DNA from: Neocallimastix lanati (nom. inval.)
Taxonomy: Eukaryota; Neocallimastigomycota; Neocallimastigomycetes; Neocallimastigales; Neocallimastigaceae
NCBI GenBank assembly: GCA_016946835.1
Contig: JACVTC010000218.1
Location: 25,001 to 89,000, forward strand
Direction of reading: 5' to 3'
Length of the DNA: 64,000 bases
Shown here: in pieces, positions 47,510 through 57,765 of the stretch
How the letters are laid out: each line of letters begins with the position of its first letter
Numbering within the stretch: the stretch's first letter is position 1
Position numbers and translations under genes: made by a program
The notes under the pieces: generated by a model
What the model saw: only the letters and a program-made list of their open reading frames with translations
What the model was told of the DNA's origin: nothing
Database searches by the model: none

Positions 47510-48934
47510 ATGGAAGAAAATTTAATTATTGATATAAGTGAATCCAACAAAGGAAAAGAACAAATTATTATTAATAAAAAATATAAATTTAATTTTTCAT
47601 ATAAAAGAAAAGATAATTCCAAAGTGTATAAATGTACAGAATATAAAAAAATAAATAAATGTAAATCTTTTATTATTTTAAATGATAAGAAAGAAATTTT
47701 AAAGTATAATAGTTCACATAATCATCCTGAAAATGAATACGATGTATCCCTATCTATAATGAAACATAAAATTAAAGATGGAATTGAAAAAAGTTCAATT
47801 CCTTTTGGTATAAAAATAAAACCCCTATATAATAAAATTTCTAAAGAAATGGGACTTATATGTCCAGAATATAATTCAATTAAATCCCAAATATCAAGAA
47901 ATTTAAATAAAAAACTACCATCCAATGTAACAACATTTGCTGAAATTCCAAGTGAATCTGAATATTATAATACAAAGCGAGGTGAAAATTTTATGATATT
48001 CAAAAATTCTAATTTAATAATTTTTCAATCCCCTTTTCAAGCAAAATTATTTAGGGAATATAATGATGATATATTTGTTGATGGTACATTTTTTATTGCC
48101 CCTAAATTTAGTTATCAAGTATTTATTACAAGAACTTATGCTAAAGAATTAGATAGTTTTTACACTACTTCTTTTGCAATATTAAAAAATAAAGAACAAG
48201 AAACATATAAAATGTTATTTGAAAAATTGAAAAAAAATGCTAATATATGTAACAATAATATTAGAATTGAACCAAAAAATTTGCATTGTGATTTTGAAAG
48301 GGCCATATCTAAAGCAGCAAAAACAATATTTCCTAATACAAATATTAAATATTGCATTTGGCATTATAAAAAATCACTAGAAATTAAAAAAAATAAATTA
48401 TGCTATAATGAAGTAAAAAATAATAATAATATATTTATTTATTATAAAGCTATTTCAAATTTACCATTTATAAATCCTGAATATATATTTGATATTTATG
48501 TTATAATTAAAATTAAATCCATTAAAAATAATTATTGTCAATTTTTAAAATTTTTAGAATATTTTTATAAAACATATTTAATTGATTATGATATGAAAAT
48601 TTGGAATTATTATAATAATATAGAACATATAACAAACAATGCCTCAGAATCACTCAATAATTATTTAAATAATTTATTTCCAACAAAACCATCTTTTTAT
48701 GAATTAATAGATAAATTAAATGAACTTGAACATTTATCATATTATGATTATCAAAGAAAAATAAGAGGAATTTGGAAAATAAAAAAAAGAGCAATAAATA
48801 AAGCTAACGAAATCAGTGTCTTAATTGAACGCTTCAAAAGTATTGAAGCCAAGTTAATTGATGCTAAATGTGATAGAAATAAAATTATTAATTTGTGGTT
48901 TGATTGTTTAACTAATTTAAATAATATAATATAA
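47510..48934 (+). CDS. MULE-type transposase with FLYWCH zinc finger
   Basis: 474 residues, uninterrupted. Residues about 25-75 form a FLYWCH-type DNA-binding finger (YKCTEY...C...H.H in SSHNHPE). The transposase core follows with the DDE pattern of Mutator-like elements: Asp about 191 in FVDGTFF, Asp about 261 in HCDFERA, the CxxH signature in YCIWHY (about 282-285) and Glu about 380 in NASESLNNYL. The C-terminal part (380-474) is Lys/Glu/Leu-rich. The enzyme would cut and paste DNA with terminal inverted repeats, acting in the nucleus. The start is supported by A at -3 and by the finger lying close behind it. Codon use is as AT-rich as the surroundings. No SWIM finger is visible. All key residues are present, so it may be active or recently active. 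Confidence 0.9.
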   Translation: MEENLIIDISESNKGKEQIIINKKYKFNFSYKRKDNSKVYKCTEYKKINKCKSFIILNDKKEILKYNSSHNHPENEYDVSLSIMKHKIKDGIEKSSIPFGIKIKPLYNKISKEMGLICPEYNSIKSQISRNLNKKLPSNVTTFAEIPSESEYYNTKRGENFMIFKNSNLIIFQSPFQAKLFREYNDDIFVDGTFFIAPKFSYQVFITRTYAKELDSFYTTSFAILKNKEQETYKMLFEKLKKNANICNNNIRIEPKNLHCDFERAISKAAKTIFPNTNIKYCIWHYKKSLEIKKNKLCYNEVKNNNNIFIYYKAISNLPFINPEYIFDIYVIIKIKSIKNNYCQFLKFLEYFYKTYLIDYDMKIWNYYNNIEHITNNASESLNNYLNNLFPTKPSFYELIDKLNELEHLSYYDYQRKIRGIWKIKKRAINKANEISVLIERFKSIEAKLIDAKCDRNKIINLWFDCLTNLNNII

Positions 48935-49500
48935 ATATTACTTTATAATAAATAATTAAGAAATGAGGAATGACCAAATGAAATAATCAGAATTCTGTCA
49001 TTCAATAATTTAATTTATAAAGCATATTAAATTTATACAGTTTTAATAAATATTCAAATACAATGTATAATTTATAGTTTTATCATTATAATTATTATTT
49101 CGTTTAATAATTTTTAAAAAAAAAGGATTATTATTAATAAAATTTATATTTTTAATAACATTTGTAATTTTATATAATTTTTTTATTAATAAAATTTAAA
49201 TAAAAAAATTATTATTATTAGTTTTATATTTTTAATAACATTTAAGTAAAAGAATTATTATTAATAGCATTTATATTTTTATGTGTTTTTTTTATTAATA
49301 ACATTTAAGTAAAATAATTAATAATATTTATATTTTTAATAACATTTAAATAAAAGAATTATTATTAAAAAAAAAGAATTAAAATCATAAAATCTAACCA
49401 TTATATGATTTATTTAATTATTCACTTAATAATTAATTTAAAAATTGAAATAACAAAATAATACAATAAAATAATATTATGTAGTATAATATAGCTATAG
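48935..49500. other. AT-rich DNA downstream of the MULE gene
   Basis: No gene. Holds a loose repetition of TTTATATTTTTAATAACATTT-type words at about 49140-49350 (in pieces, TTTAATAACATTT) with no strict period. Confidence 0.5.
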
Positions 49501-49514
49501 CCACAAATTTATAT

Positions 49515-49672
49515 ATATCACGTGAAAAAAATTGGCGTAATGCAACTTCCCCGAGAGCGCGTTTCGGAACCGCACGTGAATAGATATAAGCCACATTCCG
49601 AAATGAAAATTTATGTATAATTATTTAAAGCCACATTCCGAAACGCATCACCCTCAACTTAAATTAATACAT
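49515..49672. mobile_element. MULE/MITE-type end motifs
   Basis: Two copies of GCCACATTCCGAAA (49603 and 49651), the second followed by CGCATCACCC, match the right-hand ends of the MITEs at 54222 and 61795. A diverged GCGCGTTTCGGAACCGC and a palindromic CACGTG lie just before. This may be the right terminal region of the MULE whose transposase stops at 48934. I could not find a matching left end upstream of the gene. Confidence 0.5.
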
Positions 49673-49830
49673 GGATGACATGACCAAGTGATCATGTTGA
49701 ATAGTAATTTTTTATTTATTAATAATATTTAAGTTTAGCATGATATCATTAGAATCAGTAGACTTAAGCTGGTCCTAAGATGATCAAATAACTTATTATA
49801 TTATAAAAATAAATAAATTATATAGAATAA

Positions 49831-51199
49831 ATAATGAATAATAAATTTTTATTAATTATTTTATTATTAATAATTTAATTAATAAATAATGAATAATAAA
49901 TTTTTATTAATTATTTTATTATTAATAATTTAATTAATAAATAATGAATAATAAATTTTTATTAATTATTTTATTATTAATAATTTAATTAATAAATAAT
50001 GAATAATAAATTTTTATTAATTATTTTATTATTAATAATTTAATTAATAAATAATGAATAATAAATTTTTATTAATTATTTTATTATTAATAATTTAATT
50101 AATAAATAATGAATAATAAATTTTTATTAATTATTTTATTATTAATAATTTAATTAATAAATAATGAATAATAAATTTTTATTAATTATTTTATTATTAA
50201 TAATTTAATTAATAAATAATGAATAATAAATTTTTATTAATTATTTTATTATTAATAATTTAATTAATAAATAATGAATAATAAATTTTTATTAATTATT
50301 TTATTATTAATAATTTAATTAATAAATAATGAATAATAAATTTTTATTAATTATTTTATTATTAATAATTTAATTAATAAATAATGAATAATAAATTTTT
50401 ATTAATTATTTTATTATTAATAATTTAATTAATAAATAATGAATAATAAATTTTTATTAATTATTTTATTATTAATAATTTAATTAATAAATAATGAATA
50501 ATAAATTTTTATTAATTATTTTATTATTAATAATTTAATTAATAAATAATGAATAATAAATTTTTATTAATTATTTTATTATTAATAATTTAATTAATAA
50601 ATAATGAATAATAAATTTTTATTAATTATTTTATTATTAATAATTTAATTAATAAATAATGAATAATAAATTTTTATTAATTATTTTATTATTAATAATT
50701 TAATTAATAAATAATGAATAATAAATTTTTATTAATTATTTTATTATTAATAATTTAATTAATAAATAATGAATAATAAATTTTTATTAATTATTTTATT
50801 ATTAATAATTTAATTAATAAATAATGAATAATAAATTTTTATTAATTATTTTATTATTAATAATTTAATTAATAAATAATGAATAATAAATTTTTATTAA
50901 TTATTTTATTATTAATAATTTAATTAATAAATAATGAATAATAAATTTTTATTAATTATTTTATTATTAATAATTTAATTAATAAATAATGAATAATAAA
51001 TTTTTATTAATTATTTTATTATTAATAATTTAATTAATAAATAATGAATAATAAATTTTTATTAATTATTTTATTATTAATAATTTAATTAATAAATAAT
51101 GAATAATAAATTTTTATTAATTATTTTATTATTAATAATTTAATTAATAAATAATGAATAATAAATTTTTATTAATTATTTTATTATTAATAATTTAAC
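49831..51199. repeat. 55-bp satellite, 25 near-perfect units
   Basis: A unit with one G (in ATAATGAATAATAAATTTTT) repeats every 55 bases, checked at several points (G at 49836, 49891, 49946, 50001 ... 51156). I saw no variant between units, indicating very recent expansion or homogenisation. Each unit contains TTATTATTAATAATTTAATT, which is partly palindromic. Confidence 0.97.
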
Positions 51200-51243
51200 T
51201 GAAATTAATTGAAAATGAAATTTAATTCAATTGTAATTTCAAC
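51200..51243 (-). mobile_element. LTR terminus of the TGTTGAAATT family
   Basis: On the minus strand it reads TGTTGAAATTACAATTGAAT and continues with TTTCAGTTA, matching the LTR starts at 6652 and 8068. The rest of that LTR is not present in order. The 55-bp satellite begins exactly where the LTR would continue, so the array probably expanded inside it. Confidence 0.6.
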
Positions 51244-52434
51244 ATTATTAATATTACAATAAAAATTATTATTAAATTTTATTATTAAAATCTTTTATTA
51301 ATATCAAATATAATAAAAATTATTATTAAATATTCTAATAAAAATCTTTTATTAATATCAAATACAATAAAAATTATTATTAAATATTCTTATAAAAATC
51401 TTTTATAAATATCAAATACAATAAAAATTATTATTAAATATTCTAATAAAAATCTTTTATTAATATCAAATACAATAAAAATTATTATTAAATATTCTTA
51501 TAAAAATCTTTTATTAATATCAAATATAATAAAAATTATTATTAAATATTCTAATAAAAATCTTTTATTAATATCAAATATAATAAAAATTATTATTAAA
51601 TATTCTAATAAAAATCTTTTATTAATATCAAATATAATAAAAATTATTATTAAATATTCTAATAAAAATCTTTTATTAATATCAAATATAATAAAAATTA
51701 TTATTAAATATTCTAATAAAAATTTTTTATTAATATCAAATATAATAAAAATTATTACTAAATATTCTTATTAAAAATTAAATATAATTTAAATCATTAT
51801 TAAATCATATTTTTTTTTTATATATTAAGTATAATAAAAACTATTTCAATAAATATTTGATATAAAATACAGAATTATAAGTTTCTGTATAATATTTTCT
51901 AAACCTTTGAAATAAACTATGAATAAAACAAAAATCAAAACTAAATTAAATCATTATTAAAATAAAATAAACAAAAATACAGAAATTCTTCAATAACAAA
52001 AATGAACAAAAATATAGAAAACATTAATACTGTATAATTTTCTCTCTAAAGACAATATCAAGAAGTTACCACAGGGAACGCCCTTCGTGATACAACCTTC
52101 AATTTTTTATAATTAAATCTAATAAATGTTATTTTTTTTAACAATATAAATAATATTAAAAATAATTTAAAATAATAGTAAAAAGTTAAAAATAAAATAG
52201 TTGGAATAGTTTTTTTTTTTTAAAGAATATAATAAAGATAAATAAAATATATTAAAATAGAAGTATAAAAAAAGAATAAATTTCTTTCTTTTAATAGGGG
52301 GAACAAATAATTTTAGTTTTAAATTTAGATAAAAAATTAATTTTTTTGTTTCCAAATTTATTTTTATCTTTGTGTGTTAATATTTATTTTTTTGACTTGA
52401 ATATCTTAGTGTTTTAACCTCAGCCTGTATCAAG
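51244..52434. mobile_element. Dispersed repeat R3, copy 2
   Basis: Homologous to 27240-28471. A 54-bp minisatellite of about nine units (TTATTAATATCAAATA plus AAAATTATTATTAAATATTC) is followed by the conserved 3' part with GATATAAAATACAGAATTAT, GCCCTTCGTGATACAA and the terminal CCTGTATCA. Units here are more uniform than in copy 1. The open frame at 52167-52355 is a chance frame in AT-rich DNA. Confidence 0.7.
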
Positions 52435-52695
52435 GGAAATTTGTATGTTGTAGAAAAGTAAAACTAAATATTTTTTTATAAAATTTGATGAAAGTATTAT
52501 TTACATAAGTATTATTTATGTAAATATTACGTTAAAGCTCCGACAACTAAATGTAATTATATGTTATTATAATAAATATTAATATAGTAATTATTTATCA
52601 AAGAGATCAGTAAATGTATATAAAATTAAATTTTAAAATTTAATATAATATATGTAATAGAGTTTATTTTATTTAAAAAAATAAATAATAAAAAG
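52435..52695. other. AT-rich spacer
   Basis: A short doubled word around AGTATTATTTAC (52495-52520). Nothing else recognisable. Confidence 0.5.
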
Positions 52696-52699
52696 CTTT

Positions 52700-52770
52700 T
52701 ATTTACTGAATCGAACTACTGACCTCCACTTTACAAGAGCGAGGCTCTACCACTGAGCCAAACATGCACT
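52700..52770 (-). pseudogene. tRNA-Thr-like pseudogene (anticodon TGT)
   Basis: The D arm GGCTCAGTGGTAGAGCC is perfect. The anticodon stem TCGCT/AGTGG with loop CTTGTAA gives TGT, and a TTCGATT T loop follows. The T stem pairs poorly and no acceptor stem forms. Probably a decayed tRNA-Thr gene. Confidence 0.55.
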
Positions 52771-53038
52771 TTTTTGAATAGAAATTTTTGATGTTTTCTA
52801 AAAATAAAATTTTTGTAAATAGTCAATTGAATAAAAATGAATTGACAATATATTAGAATGTAAAGGGAATATATTTTGTAAGAGACGAAAAAAAATAGAA
52901 AAAACATATATTACAGTATAAGCGAATATATGGGAGAATTAAGTGCTCGAGACAAATAAATGAGGACATATATTGGAATGTACAGAAAATATATAGCTGG
53001 AAGGTACGAAAAAGAGAGAAAAGAAAGTTAGACAGCAT

Positions 53039-53228
53039 AATAAGTGACAGTATTTATGATAGCATAGTAAGTGACAGCATTTATGACAGTATGGTAAGTG
53101 ACAGTATTTATGACAAAATGATAAGTGACAGCATTTATGACAGTATGGTAAGTGACAGTATTTATGACAAAATGATAAGTGACAGCATTTATGACAGTAT
53201 GGTAAGTGACAGTATTTATGACAGTATG
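53039..53228. repeat. 27-bp minisatellite, seven units
   Basis: The unit TAAGTGACAGCATTTATGAC plus AGTATGG alternates between two variants (AGTATGG and AAAATGA), so the true period is often 54. Because 27 is a multiple of three, the minus strand stays open (52939-53394) and would encode nine-residue Cys/His repeats (YCHKCCHLS). I regard that frame as a by-product of the repeat. Confidence 0.9.
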
Positions 53229-53394
53229 TGAATGGGGGTGAATGAATGTGTGAATGAATAAGTGAATAAATAAGTGAATGATTAAAAGGGTTAAACACTA
53301 AGTTATAATAGATTAGATAATAGTATATATAAGAAAATAATGAATATAAAATAAGTATAAAAAATAAAATTATAAGGGAATAAAATATAACCAT

Positions 53395-53449
53395 GATGCA
53401 AAACTGTATCTTAAGTGCAGCGCCTTAGACCAACTCGGCCCGGCTCACT
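53395..53449 (-). pseudogene. tRNA-Leu-like 5' half (anticodon TAA)
   Basis: The minus strand shows GGCCGAGTTGGTCTAAGGCG, a class II D arm, then CTGCA CTTAAGA TACAG, an anticodon arm with TAA. No variable arm or T arm follows. A related piece lies at 56447-56498. Either a truncated tRNA gene or part of a repeat derived from one. Confidence 0.5.
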
Positions 53450-54221
53450 TTTGCTAAAAAATCAATAGCGTATATTCTATAAATTTTAAAGGATATATGA
53501 TGACAATTAATGTAAAGACTATTAATATAATGATTATGATTATATTAATATAAATTATGTTAAGTCTATACAATATTTATTATTATTTAGTTCTTATTTT
53601 TATGTCTATACAATATTTATTATTATTTAGTTCTTATTTTTATGAAGTGGAATATTTAATTATATAATATAATATATTAAATAATATTAAATTATCATAT
53701 TATGTAAAATTTAAATTTATATATATTAACGTTTTTAAGTTAAAAGTTGATATTAAAATAAAACTACTGATATTACAAAAATTTTAAAATAAATAAAACT
53801 ACTGATATTACAAAAATTTTAAAATAAATAAATAAAATATGCTATATATAAAAAAAAATTAAAATATGCTATTTATATAAAAAAAAAAAAAATTAAAATA
53901 TGCTATTTATATAAAAAAAAAAATAGAAATAAAAAATAAAAAATAAAAAAAAAATATGCTATTTATATAAAAAAAAAATAAAAATAAAAAATAAAAAATA
54001 AAAAAAAAATAAATAAATAAAATAGTAAATAAAGAAATAATAAATAATTAATAATTAAATAATTATTTAAATAATTATTATTTATTATTTCTTTATTTAC
54101 TATTTTATTTATTTATTTTATTTTTATTTTTTAATGTTTAAAAAAAAAAGTTTTCTTATTTCTTATTTTTATTTTATTTTTTAATGTTAAATAGAAATAC
54201 CTAACCTAATTATTATTTATT
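53450..54221. other. AT-rich DNA with short duplications
   Basis: A 45-base tandem duplication around TATTTAGTTCTTATTTTTATG (53575-53645, in part), a pair ACTACTGATATTACAAAAAT (53763-53815), several copies of AATATGCTATTTATATAAAA (53837-53965), and an inverted repeat of AATAAATAAAATAGTAAATA against its complement (54010-54120). No gene. Confidence 0.6.
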
Positions 54222-54554
54222 GAAGTGTTGTATTTCGCCAAAAGTTGAATTTCGCTAAATTCTTGGTGGCTTAAAAATTTACGTCATAAAATATCACTAC
54301 AATTATTATTCACGCCATATTGTGAATATATGGCTTTTTAAAAAATTGTAGAAAAAGACACAAAATTATGATACAATTAGATATACGTCCCACGTAAGAT
54401 TACGTGTTTGGAAATTTTTGAGAATTGTAATTTTAATTAATTAATTATTATTCATTAAAATTTTAATAAAATTAAGTGGCTTAAAATTAAAAATATTTAA
54501 GCCATACAACAAATTACAAATTTTTGTAATAAAAATTTTCGAAATGACACCCCC
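54222..54554. mobile_element. MULE-like MITE, 333 bp
   Basis: Flanked by the perfect 10-bp repeat ATTATTTATT (54212-54221 and 54555-54564). Left end GAAGTGTTGTATTTCGCC and right end CGAAATGACACCCCC are inverted relatives of each other and of the ends at 61795-62114. Non-coding. The interior contains the palindromic pair GCCATATTGTGAATATATGGC and TGGCTTAAA...TTTAAGCCA. The flank is simple-sequence, so the duplication is weaker evidence here than at 61795. Confidence 0.7.
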
Positions 54555-54569
54555 ATTATTTATTTTATT

Positions 54570-54765
54570 TGTATTCATTGTGGCTTTTATATAATAATTT
54601 AATTTTTATATTCTATTTTGTATTTATTATGGCTTGTATATTATTTTTTAATTTTTATATTTTATTTTGTATTTATTATGGCTTGTATATATTTTTCTTA
54701 AATTTTATATTTATATTTCATTTATATATTTATTATGGCTTGCCCAGTATTTTAGTTTAATTTTA
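54570..54765. repeat. ~60-bp tandem repeat with TTATTATGGCTTG
   Basis: Four loose units each containing TTATGGCTT followed by TATAT and a TTTTTATATTTTATTTTGT-like stretch. The small frames over it are translations of the repeat and not genes. Confidence 0.8.
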
Positions 54766-54799
54766 TTATTAAAAATTATTAAAAATTCATATTATTTAT

Positions 54800-55105
54800 T
54801 ATTTATTTACTTAATATATATAATTTTTTTATTATTTATATTTATTATTTATTCTTATTATTTATATTTATTATTTATTCTTATTATTTATATTTATTAT
54901 TTATTTTTATTATTTATTTTTATTATTTATTTTTATTATTTATTTTTATTATTTATTTTTATTATTTATTTTTATTATTTATTTTTAATATTTATTTTTA
55001 TTATTTATTTTTATTATTTATTTTTATTATTTATTTTTATTATTTATTTTTATTACTTATTTTTTTTACTTATTTTTATTATTTTTATTACTTATTTTTT
55101 TTTTA
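54800..55105. repeat. (TTATTATTTATTT)n tract
   Basis: Short units of 13-14 bases made only of A and T. The 154-codon frame across it is an artefact of the repeat. Confidence 0.85.
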
Positions 55106-55122
55106 TTATAGAACACTTTAAT

Positions 55123-55360
55123 CATTTTTAGAAGTATTTCTATACTTCATATTCAAATTTATTTTTAATAATCATTTTTAGAAGTATTTCTATACTTCAT
55201 ATTCAAATTTATTTTTAAATATTATTTAAGTATTATTAAAACATAATAAAATTTATTTTTAAATATTATTTAAGTATTATTAAAACAAAATAAAATTTAT
55301 TTATAAATATTATTTAAGTATTATTAAAACAAAATAAAATTTATTTATAAATATTATTTA
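55123..55360. repeat. Two adjacent short tandem repeats
   Basis: A ~48-bp unit with TTTTTAGAAGTATTTCTATA occurs twice (55123-55216). A ~45-bp unit with AAGTATTATTAAAACAAAAT occurs three to four times (55217-55355). Confidence 0.8.
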
Positions 55361-55371
55361 AATACTCCACA

Positions 55372-55406
55372 TTACGAAATGCACTATTGCAAAATGCACG
55401 ATCCCT
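55372..55406. mobile_element. Right end of a MULE-like MITE
   Basis: CCACATTACGAAATGCAC followed by GCAAAATGCACGATCCC matches, as a doubled motif, the terminal sequence of the MITE at 21427-21766. The matching left end is not identified, so the element is partial or its interior is the repeats to its left. Confidence 0.55.
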
Positions 55407-55573
55407 ATTTATTTTTATTGTTTTTTTTATAAAAATTTTGGTAATAATTATATAATTAATTTTATAAATTAAATGGTTAAGTTAAATTTTATAAATTAAA
55501 TGGTTAGGTTAGGTTTTTATATAAAATATAATTAAAATAAAATTTTTTTATAGACATAAATATTGAAAAAAAT

Positions 55574-55700
55574 TGAATCTTTTGTGTTTCGCAATGTAGC
55601 GTATTTTCGTATATGGCTTGTTTTTTTAATAATTTAATAAGTAATAATTAAATGAATAATAAATATTCTTTTTTTTTTTTATATATATTATGTAAAAATA
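55574..55700. mobile_element. Left end of another MULE-like MITE
   Basis: Starts GAATCTTTTGTGTTTCGC and continues with GTATATGGCTTGTTTTTTT and AATAAATATTCTTTTTTTT, parallel to 21427-21530. The expected right half is missing and minisatellites occupy its place. Confidence 0.55.
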
Positions 55701-55749
55701 AAAATATTTAAGAATAAAAATATTTAAGAATAAAAATATGTAATAATAA

Positions 55750-56190
55750 AAATATTTAAAAGAATAAAAATATTTAAAAGAATAAAAATATTTAAAAGAA
55801 TAAAAATATTTAAAAGAATAAAAATATTTAAAAGAATAAAAATATTTAAAAGAATAAAAATATTTAAAAGAATAAAAATATTTAAAAGAATAAAAATATT
55901 TAAAAGAATAAAAATATTTAAAAGAATAAAAATATTTAAAAGAATAAAAATATTTAAAAGAATAAAAATATTTAAAAGAATAAAAATATTTAAAAGAATA
56001 AAAATATTTAAAAGAATAAAAATATTTAAAAGAATAAAAATATTTAAAAGAATAAAAATATTTAAAAGAATAAAAATATTTAAAAGAATAAAAATATTTA
56101 AAAGAATAAAAATATTTAAAAGAATAAAAATATTTAAAAGAATAAAAATATTTAAAAGAATAAAAATATTTAAAAGAATAAAAATATTTA
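55750..56190. repeat. 18-bp minisatellite AGAATAAAAATATTTAAA, ~24 units
   Basis: Nearly perfect units. It lies where the interior of the MITE starting at 55574 would be, so it probably expanded from that element. Confidence 0.95.
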
Positions 56191-56370
56191 AGAATAAAAA
56201 TATGTAATAATAAAAATATGTAATAATAAAAATATGTAATAATAAAAATATGTAATAATAAAAATATGTAATAATAAAAATATGTAATAATAAAAATATG
56301 TAATAATAAAAATATGTAATAATAAAAATATGTAATAATAAAAATATGTAATAATAAAAATATGTAATAA
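56191..56370. repeat. 16-bp minisatellite AAAAATATGTAATAAT, ~11 units
   Basis: Directly abuts the 18-bp array. The two units share AATAAAAATAT, so one probably derives from the other by a small change followed by expansion. Confidence 0.95.
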
Positions 56371-56446
56371 TAAAAAATAAATGTATAAGAGAATAAAAAA
56401 TATATTTATAAAATAAATAAGAAAGATTTAAACATTTGCTTCATTC

Positions 56447-56498
56447 AAAACTACATCTTCAGTGCGGAGCCCAAGACTAATTCGGCCATCTCGGCTTA
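56447..56498 (-). pseudogene. tRNA-like 5' half, related to 53395
   Basis: The minus strand has GATGGCCGAATTAGTCTTGGGC followed by a CTGAAGA loop between weak stems. It aligns with the tRNA-Leu-like piece at 53395-53449 and likewise lacks the T-arm half. Two copies truncated at the same place suggest a tRNA-derived repeat. Confidence 0.45.
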
Positions 56499-56559
56499 TT
56501 TTCTGGAAATATTTTATAGTGAAATTTTTATAATTTCAAAAGTATATATAATGATTATT

Positions 56560-57765
56560 AATATGATGACTATTAATATATGTATAAATGAAAAGATAAA
56601 AGTTTAAAATAGTCTTTAAAACTTCTTTATAATGTTTATTTAATAATTAATATTATTTTAATTATTTATGATATTTAATTATAAAATATATGTAATTACT
56701 AGAGATATGGTTTAATATTTTGTAAAATTGTAATTATTTATTATTTATTTATTTAGTTAAACAAATGTTTGTAAAGATTTCTATGAAAAAAAAATTTTTT
56801 TAATATTTAATATAAATGTATTTATATTTTTAAATATTTACTTTAAAAATATAAATACATTAATATTTAATTTATTTATTTATTTATTTATTCATTTTAC
56901 AATTTTTATAAACATAATGTATAAAACAATAAAAATTTTATAAATTAAAAATTATTTCTTTAAATACATATTGTATTAAACATTAATATTTTTAAATACA
57001 AATGTATAACACATAAAATTTTTATAAATTTAAAATTATATTTTTATAAACATAATGTATAAAACAATAAAAATTTTATAAATTAAAAATTATTTCTTTA
57101 AATACATATTGTATTAAACATAAAATTTGTATAAATTTAAAATAACTAATAAAATTAATATGAAATAATTTTTTTAAAAATTTATCCAAGTACCAATAAA
57201 ATTAAAGAATTTTTTTATTATTATTATTTTTAGAGAGTAAATAAAAAAAAAACTATAGATAATAAAAAATCTACTTTCTAAAAATAATAATAATAAAAAA
57301 TAACTATATAACATTAAATAACTATTTAACATTAAACATCATAATAAAACCAATAAAAATTATTTAAATATAAATAATTCCTAAAACTAAATATAAATTA
57401 AAAATTTCAAAATTTGGAAATGAATAAAGTAAAAAAAATCTTTTTAAAGCTTATTTATATATTTTGTTTTTATTATAACATTTCTGGGGAATACTTTATA
57501 ATTCTAATTTAACAATGGAAGATGTAAAAAAGTTAAAAGTGTAAATATTAATATTTTAATATTTTGTTTCTATTACAATGTTTCCGGGGAATACTTTTAT
57601 AATTCTAATTTAACAATGGAAGATGTAAAAAAGTTAAAAGTGTAAATATTAATATCTTATATTTTTATTTAATAGAAGATGTAAAAAAGTTTAAAGTGAA
57701 AATATTAATATCTTACATTTTTATTAACTCAATTTATTAATTATTTCTTAAATTAATAATAATAA
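56560..57765. repeat. AT-rich region with long direct duplications
   Basis: A ~78-bp word (TTTATAAACATAATGTATAA and following) occurs at about 56905 and 57048. A ~95-bp word with GGGGAATACTTTATAATTC and AATGGAAGATGTAAAAAAGT occurs at about 57485 and 57590, with a shorter third copy at 57673. The second group may include upstream exon or promoter material of the next gene, but I see no exon with confidence. Confidence 0.6.

Noticed and set aside
49831-51199. CRISPR-like array
   Set aside because: Units are directly contiguous 55-mers without variable spacers, in eukaryotic AT-rich DNA, so it is an ordinary satellite.
54569-55131. Hydrophobic frames resembling membrane proteins
   Set aside because: They are translations of (TTATT)-type tandem repeats, and no conserved feature is present.
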